This document shows, piece by piece, positions 1 through 5,043 of a stretch of 6,478 nt of DNA. The position numbers and the translations under genes are program-made. The stretch comes from Lentisphaeria bacterium. Its GTDB lineage: Bacteria > Verrucomicrobiota > Lentisphaeria > Oligosphaerales > Oligosphaeraceae. Position 1 is the stretch's first letter. Every line of letters starts with the position of its first letter. The stretch spans positions 1-6,478 of the forward strand of contig JAKSPA010000104.1 in NCBI GenBank assembly GCA_024405235.1, given 5' to 3'. The notes beneath the pieces are model-generated. The model saw only the letters and a list, made by a program, of their open reading frames with translations. It ran no database searches and was not told the origin of the DNA.

Positions 1-128
1 CGCGCCGCAGGCAGTACGCGCCGCAGGCAGTACGCGCCGCAGGCAGTACGCGCCGTCAGGCGCAGTACGCGCCGCAGGCAGTACGCGCCGCAGGCGGTAC
101 GCGCCGCAGGCAGTACGCGCCGCAGGCA
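1..128. repeat. 16-bp GC-rich minisatellite, about eight copies, cut by left edge
   Basis: The unit CGCGCCGCAGGCAGTA is repeated head to tail at 1-16, 17-32, 33-48, 49-67, 68-83, 84-99, 100-115 and partially at 116-128. Copy 4 (49-67) is 19 bp long because of small insertions, and copy 6 has an A-to-G change in its last part. The other full copies are identical. There are no unique spacers, so this is not a CRISPR array. The unit length is not a multiple of three, so any reading frame through it cycles every 48 bp. No stop codon occurs in the standard unit on either strand, so I cannot exclude that it lies inside a gene entering from the left. The array probably extends beyond the window. Confidence 0.95.
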
Positions 129-155
129 CCTACCCTCTTGGGGAACATAGCGTTT

Positions 156-179
156 GGGTAATTTATAATTAAGTTGCCC
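156..179 (+). other. Candidate RNA hairpin, 10-bp stem with two G-U pairs
   Basis: GGGTAATTTA (156-165) can pair with TAAGTTGCCC (170-179) around a 4-nt loop. Two of the ten pairs are G-U wobbles, so the structure forms only in RNA made from the + strand, because the complement would have two A-C mismatches. No run of U follows, so this is not a standard intrinsic terminator. An alternative weaker pairing uses GGGG at 140-143 with CCCC at 177-180. It could belong to the 3' end of a transcript from the left. A chance match is possible. Confidence 0.35.
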
Positions 180-252
180 CACATTGCCCACCACTCCCCT
201 TCCAAGAACGCTGCGTGTGGATTTTATCTGCACCCCTGGCCCACCATATTAC

Positions 253-284
253 GCCCCCTCACGGGGGCTTCGCCGCTTCGCGGC
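253..284. repeat. Two adjacent GC-rich perfect hairpins
   Basis: The first inverted repeat is GCCCCC (253-258) with GGGGGC (263-268) around the loop TCAC. The second, three bases later, is GCCGC (272-276) with GCGGC (280-284) around TTC. An overlapping alternative, GGC-TTC-GCC (266-274), could switch between them. Both are perfect and lie in non-coding DNA next to 18-bp repeats, a layout like REP or other short dispersed palindromic elements. No U-run follows on the + strand, so a simple terminator is not supported. Whether it is dispersed in the genome cannot be judged from this window. Confidence 0.6.
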
Positions 285-292
285 TGAAATGC

Positions 293-339
293 CATCACTC
301 ACACATGGCCCATCACTCACACATGGCCCGTCACTCACA
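293..339. repeat. 18-bp tandem repeat, two perfect copies plus a partial third
   Basis: The unit CATCACTCACACATGGCC occurs at 293-310 and 311-328 without mismatch. A partial copy, CGTCACTCACA, follows at 329-339 with one change. Each unit has weak internal symmetry (GCCAT at 291-295 against ATGGC at 305-309). The length is a multiple of three, which explains the repetitive peptides seen when it is translated, but there is no start, codon bias or homology to support coding. It directly follows the double hairpin at 253-284 and the two may form one element. Confidence 0.85.
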
Positions 340-376
340 TTCTGCGCATTTGTCATATTATTTTTCCTATTTATCA

Positions 377-405
377 TTGAATTTCACAGCATATTTTAGG
401 ATAAT
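377..405 (+). promoter_or_regulatory. Candidate sigma70-type promoter of the glycosidase operon
   Basis: TTGAAT (377-382) matches four of six bases of the TTGACA -35 box. GATAAT (400-405) matches five of six of TATAAT, and the spacer is exactly 17 bp. Transcription would start near 412, giving an untranslated leader of about 70 to 95 nt before the start codons of the first gene. A perfect TATAAT also lies at 410-415 but lacks a -35 box at a suitable distance. The region is so AT-rich that promoter-like matches are expected by chance, so confidence is moderate. Confidence 0.5.
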
Positions 406-418
406 AGTATATAATGAT

Positions 419-439
419 ATATGTAATTGAATTACATAT
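419..439. promoter_or_regulatory. Perfect 21-nt palindrome, candidate operator
   Basis: ATATGTAATT (419-428) and AATTACATAT (430-439) are exact reverse complements around a single G at 429. The core TGTAATTGAATTACA looks like a site for a dimeric helix-turn-helix repressor. It sits just downstream of the predicted -10 box and about 43 bp before the first ATG, where a bound protein would block transcription. No regulator gene is in the window, so the family (for example LacI, GntR or TetR type) cannot be named. It could also form a weak AT-rich hairpin in RNA, but the 1-nt centre makes a DNA operator more likely. Confidence 0.6.
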
Positions 440-466
440 TACATTTTGATTTTAATACGGTTCCCT

Positions 467-514
467 CTTTACGATCAACCAATGTCTCTTCTTTACGATC
501 AACCAATGTCTCTT
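467..514 (+). repeat. 24-bp perfect tandem duplication spanning the start codon of gene 1
   Basis: The 24 bases at 467-490 are repeated without change at 491-514. Each copy contains TACGATCAACC followed by ATGTCTCTT, so the duplication creates two in-frame ATG codons (482 and 506) with identical sequence in front. Because 24 is a multiple of three, the frame is kept, and initiation at the first ATG adds eight residues (MSLLYDQP). Neither copy contains a Shine-Dalgarno sequence. It looks like recent replication slippage, and it makes the true start ambiguous. Confidence 0.95.
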
Positions 515-1978
515 CCTTCCGACATCTACTGCAATCCGCTTTCGATTCCAGACTATGCGCCTGGAGTTGAATCGTTTTTTCGCGGCAATACGGATTCCGA
601 TGGCTTTTCCGGAGCCGTATGCGACTATCGCGAACTTGCGGATCCCGAACTTATTTACGACGGCGGCAAGTGGTATATGTTCTGCTCCGGTTCTTCTGCG
701 TATGTCACGGAAGATCTCGTCAATTGGGAATACAATCCGATAGACACGAACGGTCACATCGAATTCCAATACGCGCCGACGATCGCGAAGGCGAACGGCC
801 AGTTCATTCTCACAGCGTCACGGCAGAACATGCTCTGGAGCGCACCCACGCCGCTCGGACCATACAAAGCGCTTGGTCCCGTGCAGGAAACCGATGGAAG
901 GGAATTGTCGCCGGAATATCTTGATCCATCGCTTTTCACAGACGACGACGGCAGACTATATCTCTACTGGGGATGCAGTCCATGGGGCGGCGGCATCTAC
1001 GGCGTGGAACTCGATGCGTCAAATCCGACGCGGACGATCGGCGAGAAGCGCAAGCTGCTGGAATTCGATCCCTCCCATGCCTTTGAACGCTTCGGCGAAT
1101 ACGGCGAAGTAGGCAACATGTCGTGGATGGAAGGCGCCGCCATGTTCAAACACGACGGAATCTACTATCTCCAGTACGCCACAAACGGCACGGTATTCAG
1201 ACACTACGCGATCGGCGTCGCGCGCAGTCTTTCACCGCTTGGTCCGTTCCAGATGCAGCACAAGCCTGCCTGCATATCGCCCGAAGGCATGGTCACAGGA
1301 ACAGGCCATGGCGGATGGGTGCGTGGCAAAGGCGAAGACGTCTGGCAGTTCTATACCTGCCTCTGCCGCCGCCTTCATTGGTTCGAGCGCCGCGTCGGAA
1401 TGGATCGCGTTGTTTTCGAACCGAACGGCGAAGTCCATGTGGACGTAACCAGCACGCCGCAATCCGTGTCGAAAGGTGCTCTCGGCCTAGTGCCCGTCTC
1501 GGTCAGAAAGGCTGTCAGAGCGTCTTCATTCGAAGGCGGATGCTTCCCTGCATTCGCAATTGACGAATGCCCTCACACATGGTGGTCGCCAAAGGCAGAC
1601 GACGCTGCACCATGGATAGAAATCAATCTCAGACACTCCTTTGACATCGAAGCATTGCAAATCTGCTGGGCAGAGACCAATCTCGACTATGGAAAGGGCA
1701 TCACTCCCGAACCCGTGAAATTCAAGGCCGAATTCTTCGACAAGGACCGCAAGCCCGTCGGCAGCCCTTTGGATTGCATGGACAACGCGCACGAACTGCT
1801 CATAGATTTCAGAGCAGTCGCCCCTGTCGCGACGAACACGCGCTTCGTGAGAATATCATTCTCGCAGCCTGCAAGTCCACTTCGCCACGGCATCACTGAA
1901 ATCACCGCTTTCGCAAAACCAATATCGTCCCTGGCTGAAATCACAGAAACAGCCGCAAACGCATCAAAACAAGCATGA
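482..1978 (+). CDS. GH43-family glycoside hydrolase with C-terminal discoidin (F5/8 type C-like) domain
   Basis: Likely a retaining-family-fold mimic of none other than GH43, an inverting five-bladed beta-propeller enzyme acting on arabinosyl, xylosyl or galactosyl linkages; the exact specificity is not readable. Counting from the ATG at 482 (498 aa), the three GH43 catalytic carboxylates are visible: the base in ADPELIYDGGKWYMF (D54), the pKa-modulating aspartate in YLDPSLFTDDDGRLYLYWG (D148) and the general acid in EGAAMFKHDGIYYLQYA (E217). Residues from about 344 to the end (VRASSFEGG, AIDECPHTWWS, PWIEINL, RFVRISF) resemble a discoidin or CBM32-like beta-sandwich. No signal peptide is visible, so the enzyme is probably cytoplasmic. 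The start is uncertain: ATG 482 and ATG 506 lie in a tandem duplication, and a TTG at 446 is also in frame, with an in-frame stop at 428-430. The stop codon overlaps the next gene, which implies coupled translation. Confidence 0.9.
   Translation: MSLLYDQPMSLPSDIYCNPLSIPDYAPGVESFFRGNTDSDGFSGAVCDYRELADPELIYDGGKWYMFCSGSSAYVTEDLVNWEYNPIDTNGHIEFQYAPTIAKANGQFILTASRQNMLWSAPTPLGPYKALGPVQETDGRELSPEYLDPSLFTDDDGRLYLYWGCSPWGGGIYGVELDASNPTRTIGEKRKLLEFDPSHAFERFGEYGEVGNMSWMEGAAMFKHDGIYYLQYATNGTVFRHYAIGVARSLSPLGPFQMQHKPACISPEGMVTGTGHGGWVRGKGEDVWQFYTCLCRRLHWFERRVGMDRVVFEPNGEVHVDVTSTPQSVSKGALGLVPVSVRKAVRASSFEGGCFPAFAIDECPHTWWSPKADDAAPWIEINLRHSFDIEALQICWAETNLDYGKGITPEPVKFKAEFFDKDRKPVGSPLDCMDNAHELLIDFRAVAPVATNTRFVRISFSQPASPLRHGITEITAFAKPISSLAEITETAANASKQA
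1975..1978 (+). promoter_or_regulatory. ATGA stop/start overlap coupling genes 1 and 2
   Basis: The start codon ATG (1975-1977) of the GH78 gene overlaps the stop TGA (1976-1978) of the GH43 gene. The bases before it (GCATCAAAACAAGC) contain no Shine-Dalgarno sequence, so reinitiation by ribosomes finishing gene 1 is the likely way gene 2 is translated. This suggests matched amounts of the two hydrolases. Confidence 0.85.
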
Positions 1979-3522
1979 GAAAACACATCACCGAAAAAAG
2001 CGGCTATGTGAATGGCCATCTTCTTCTCGACTTCGGAAAGTCCTGCTATGCACAGCTCGAACTGGATTTCGACGGAATTGCACAGGATCTCGCCGAAGTA
2101 ATCGTCGCCGACTACGCTGAAAACGACTGCGCAGTCCACCGCACGGGTTGGCCGACTTTCAAAATCGACTACATTCGCGTGCGTCCAGAGCAGAAGACAT
2201 ATAGATTCAACATTCCGATGCACACATGCGCCTACGCCGCTTTCCCGCACGTGGACACTCCCGCCTCCTTCGGCGGCGAAGTCGCGATCTTCAGATATGT
2301 CGAAATCAACCACTATTACGGCCCCGTGACCGCTCGACGCATCGAATTCTTCAACGACGCCGCCGAAGATGCCGCGCAATTCGAATCCGACGATGAAAAG
2401 CTGAACAAAGTTTGGGACTTCTGCAAATACTCCATACTCGCGCTGAACATCTTCCCGTGCTTCGTCGACGGCGAACGCGAAAGAATGCCCTATGAAGGCG
2501 ATGCATACATCACGCAGTTGAGCCATTTCTGCTGCACCAGCGAATACGCCACCGCAAAACAAACCATCGACCACTTCATGGTCAGCGGCGACAAGACGTG
2601 GCCAACCGAATGGCTTCTGCACACGCCGCTTCTGGCGCAGGGCTACCAGCTCTATTCGGGAGACTCAGCGCCGCTGAAAGAGTGGCTCAAGATCCTGCCG
2701 CAACGCACTCTGCCGCACATGTTCAACGCCGACGGCCTGCTCGTTCCCACCGGACACGTCCGTGACATCATCGACTGGCCGGAAGGCGATCGCGACAACT
2801 ACGAACTCGCTGACAATACTAAGGGCAAGGCCAATTTCGTTCCGAACGCCTATTGCTGCGGAGCACTTAAGGTGATGGCTGAACTCACCGGAGACGATTC
2901 ATACATCAAGAAGGCGGAGGAACTCAAGGCGAATCTGCGCAGGCGCATGATGAAGAACGGCCTCTTCGTCGATAATGAAGACTCAAGCCACACGAGCCTC
3001 CACACCGCTATGTTCGCGCTGCGCTTCGGCCTGACCGACACGCCTGAAGAAACTGCCGCGCACCAGGCCATCATCCGCGAAAGAGGCCTTGTCTGCAGCG
3101 TCTATGGCGTCCAGTTCCTTCTCGAATCATGCTTCGTCGGCGGACTGGACGAACTAGGCATGGCCTTCCTGACCAACGACGGTCCGCGCTCATGGTTCAA
3201 CATGATGCGCGAAGGCGCCACCACCACAATGGAAAGTTGGGGCGAAAATGACAAGCCATTCCAGGACTGGTCCCATCCGTGGGGAACGGCGGCGGCAAAT
3301 ATCATCCCGCGCTTCGTCGCAGGCGTCCGTCCAACGGCGCCAGGCTTCGAGCGTTTCGTCGTAAAGCCGTCGCCAGCAGCTCCCAAGCGCTTCTTCCTCA
3401 GACATCCGACGCCATTCGGAGCCATTCTGGTCCACAAGAACGGCGACCAGCTGGAGGTCGAATTGACTGGAACGTCTAAGAAACTCAATCAGACGGCTCC
3501 CGGCGAATTCCAGATCATCTAG
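1975..3522 (+). CDS. Compact GH78-type alpha-L-rhamnosidase-like glycoside hydrolase
   Basis: GH78 enzymes are inverting hydrolases that release terminal L-rhamnose from oligosaccharides and glycosides. In this 515-aa protein, residues 1-140 resemble the beta-sandwich that precedes the catalytic domain, about 140-440 the (alpha/alpha)6 barrel, and the rest the small C-terminal beta-sandwich (GFERFVVKPSP). The catalytic signature appears as VDGERERMPYEGDAY, with D165, E169 and D176 as candidate acidic residues. Further conserved parts are DIIDWPEGDRDNYE (264-277), GATTTMESW with E420 as the likely general base, and SHPWGTAAANIIPRFVAGVRP (433 onward, H434). Many GH78 proteins are 700-1100 aa with extra N-terminal domains, which are absent here. 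No signal peptide is seen, so it is probably cytoplasmic. The ATG overlaps the TGA of the GH43 gene (ATGA), there is no Shine-Dalgarno sequence, and translation is probably coupled. Substrate is inferred from family only. Confidence 0.85.
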   Translation: MRKHITEKSGYVNGHLLLDFGKSCYAQLELDFDGIAQDLAEVIVADYAENDCAVHRTGWPTFKIDYIRVRPEQKTYRFNIPMHTCAYAAFPHVDTPASFGGEVAIFRYVEINHYYGPVTARRIEFFNDAAEDAAQFESDDEKLNKVWDFCKYSILALNIFPCFVDGERERMPYEGDAYITQLSHFCCTSEYATAKQTIDHFMVSGDKTWPTEWLLHTPLLAQGYQLYSGDSAPLKEWLKILPQRTLPHMFNADGLLVPTGHVRDIIDWPEGDRDNYELADNTKGKANFVPNAYCCGALKVMAELTGDDSYIKKAEELKANLRRRMMKNGLFVDNEDSSHTSLHTAMFALRFGLTDTPEETAAHQAIIRERGLVCSVYGVQFLLESCFVGGLDELGMAFLTNDGPRSWFNMMREGATTTMESWGENDKPFQDWSHPWGTAAANIIPRFVAGVRPTAPGFERFVVKPSPAAPKRFFLRHPTPFGAILVHKNGDQLEVELTGTSKKLNQTAPGEFQII

Positions 3523-3558
3523 CACGCAGCGTTTTGCACATTAACCACTTAATCAAGC

Positions 3559-3562
3559 GGAG
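3559..3562 (+). promoter_or_regulatory. Shine-Dalgarno GGAG of the symporter gene
   Basis: GGAG lies six bases before the ATG at 3569 and fixes that start. It is the only clear Shine-Dalgarno sequence among the four genes. The 46-bp gap between genes 2 and 3 shows no hairpin followed by a T-run, so transcription probably continues through it. Confidence 0.8.
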
Positions 3563-3568
3563 ACCGAA

Positions 3569-4987
3569 ATGTACAATACAAAGAAAGTCAGTTGGAAAGA
3601 AAGACTAGGATGGGGCTGCGGCGGCTGGGCCGACAACTATACGTTCAATATCGTCGGCCTGCTCTACATGTACATATACGTCGATTTCTTCAAGATGGAT
3701 CCCGCGCTGGCTGGAATGGCGCTGGCCGTTCCGAGATTCTTCGACGCAATCACCGACCCGATCATGGGCAACTGGTCCGACAACTTCCGTTCCCGCTGGG
3801 GACGCCGCCGTCCGCTGATCGTAATCGGCGCCATACTCTGCGGCGTGCTGCTGCCGCTGCATTGGATACCGCCCTTCCTCAGCACCGTCGGAAACCCATG
3901 GTATCAGAACGGTCCGTTCCTCTTCTTCACGATCATGGGATGCATCTATGCAATGGCGTACACCATCTTCATCGTGCCCTTCACGGCTCTTGGCTTCGAG
4001 CTTTCGGACGACTATGAAGAACGCACGCACGTGCTGTGCTGGAGACGCTATCTCGGCCTCTGCGGACAGTCCCTCGTCCCGTTCGTCTATAAGTTCAGCG
4101 TCAATCCGAACATCTTCCCGAACATCCATGTCGGCGCCATCGTAATGTCTTGCGTCGCAGGCCTCTTCGTCATCGTTCTTGGCATCATGCCTGCCATCTG
4201 CTGCAAAGAGAATCCAATCCATCAGAAGCAACAGAAGGTTTCCATCTTCGCCTCTCTTGGCAGCATCGTCCATAACGGTCCATATCTCCAGCTGATTCTC
4301 GGACTCATCGTGACCACTGCAGTCGGCGCGGCCGTCGCAGGCGCCTCAGGCCTCATCACGCTCCACTACATCTGCGGAGGCAACGAGAAGCTCAACGGCG
4401 ACATCACGCTCTACTCATGGATTGCAGGCGCCCTAATCAGCGTGGTCAGTCTCTTCACCATGACCAAACTCGCGACCAAAGTCGGCAAGCGCAAGGGCTT
4501 CATCATCGGAACAATCGTGACCATCATCGGCTATCTCAGCCTCACATGGACATACATTCCCAAATATCCATTCCTGCATCTCTTCAGTCTCGCGCTCGTA
4601 TGGATCTCCTCCCAGGGCAGCGGACTCATGCTCGACTCAATGTGCTCCGACGTTTGCGAATACGAAGAATATCTCAACGGCCAGCGCGCCGAAGGCATGA
4701 TGAGTTCCTTCAGAACCTTCACGGCGAAGGCGTGCAACGCACTCTGCGGCGTCACCACTGGTCTTGCACTGAAATTCTGCGGATACGATCCCACCAAACT
4801 GTCGCAGGGCGGCCTGGACGTCTCCGTCTTCCTGAAACTGAAGACACTCTACATCCTCCTGCCAATCATCGGCTCCGTCGCGATAATCATCATCTTCTGC
4901 TTCTATCCTCTCAGCAAGGAAAAGATGGCGGAAATCCATTCGGAACTTGAAAGACGCCACACAAAAAACAGGTTTTCAGCAAACTGA
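3569..4987 (+). CDS. GPH-family (MelB-like) sugar:cation symporter, major facilitator superfamily
   Basis: A 472-aa integral membrane protein, the usual size for glycoside-pentoside-hexuronide (GPH) symporters, which import sugars or short glycosides with Na+ or H+ through the inner membrane. The hydrophobicity pattern fits 12 helices. The N-terminus WKERLGWGCGGWADNYTF (D22, N23) matches the family's first helix. AVPRFFDAITDPIMG carries D59 and D63 with the same four-residue spacing as the MelB cation-site aspartates Asp55 and Asp59. It is followed by GNWSDNFRSRWGRRRPL (67-83), the family form of MFS motif A. The tail KEKMAEIHSELERRH is a short charged cytoplasmic end. It follows two signal-less glycosidases, so the cargo is probably the oligosaccharide they hydrolyse inside the cell (inference). 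The exact substrate and coupling ion are unknown. Confidence 0.92.
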   Translation: MYNTKKVSWKERLGWGCGGWADNYTFNIVGLLYMYIYVDFFKMDPALAGMALAVPRFFDAITDPIMGNWSDNFRSRWGRRRPLIVIGAILCGVLLPLHWIPPFLSTVGNPWYQNGPFLFFTIMGCIYAMAYTIFIVPFTALGFELSDDYEERTHVLCWRRYLGLCGQSLVPFVYKFSVNPNIFPNIHVGAIVMSCVAGLFVIVLGIMPAICCKENPIHQKQQKVSIFASLGSIVHNGPYLQLILGLIVTTAVGAAVAGASGLITLHYICGGNEKLNGDITLYSWIAGALISVVSLFTMTKLATKVGKRKGFIIGTIVTIIGYLSLTWTYIPKYPFLHLFSLALVWISSQGSGLMLDSMCSDVCEYEEYLNGQRAEGMMSSFRTFTAKACNALCGVTTGLALKFCGYDPTKLSQGGLDVSVFLKLKTLYILLPIIGSVAIIIIFCFYPLSKEKMAEIHSELERRHTKNRFSAN

Positions 4988-5043
4988 CGAATTCTTTCAA
5001 GCACCTCTTCCTCTGTTTCATAAATTTTTTTCACTTTTCAGAA
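4988..5043 (+). other. Pyrimidine-rich spacer between symporter and secreted-protein genes
   Basis: The 56-bp gap is pyrimidine-rich, with a seven-T run at 5025-5031, and has no Shine-Dalgarno sequence before the ATG at 5044. There is no GC-rich hairpin before the T-run, so an intrinsic terminator is not supported. I see no good promoter either. Gene 4 is most simply read as part of the same transcript, started from an unstructured leader. Confidence 0.5.

Larger units (their letters stand above)
129..445. other. Intergenic region without a convincing gene; structured, repeat-rich, then AT-rich leader
   Basis: This stretch separates the minisatellite from the first glycosidase gene. Short open frames that begin at the TTG at 184 and the GTG at 215 consist largely of translated tandem repeats (THGPSL-like or HSHMAH-like) and end in low-complexity AT-rich sequence, so I do not call them genes. 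The left part (129-340) contains hairpins and 18-bp repeats described separately. The right part (341-460) is strikingly AT-rich, with 27 G or C in 120 bases by count, and holds the promoter and operator candidates. Any gene entering from the left on the + strand would stop at 148-150, 159-161 or 170-172, depending on frame. Confidence 0.75.

Noticed and set aside
1..128. CRISPR array
   Set aside because: The 16-bp units are directly adjacent with no unique spacers between them, and no cas gene is visible.
410..415. Perfect TATAAT as the main -10 box
   Set aside because: No -35-like hexamer lies 16-18 bp upstream; the TTGAAT at 377 is 27 bp away. The GATAAT at 400 with 17-bp spacing fits better.
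184..430. Small proteins from the TTG at 184 or the GTG at 215
   Set aside because: Both rely on rare starts without a ribosome binding site, translate tandem repeats and AT-rich leader, and overlap each other as well as the candidate promoter.
1687..2622. Long antisense open frame (311 aa) on the - strand
   Set aside because: It lies opposite the strongly supported GH43 and GH78 genes. Its openness follows from their codon bias, and its protein shows no recognisable motif.
3605..4273. Antisense open frame (222 aa) on the - strand
   Set aside because: It lies fully opposite the symporter gene and is a charge-rich, low-information translation, with no start signal or family motif.
5025..5031. 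Intrinsic terminator at the T-run after the symporter
   Set aside because: No stable hairpin precedes the T-run, so the usual stem plus U-tract is missing.
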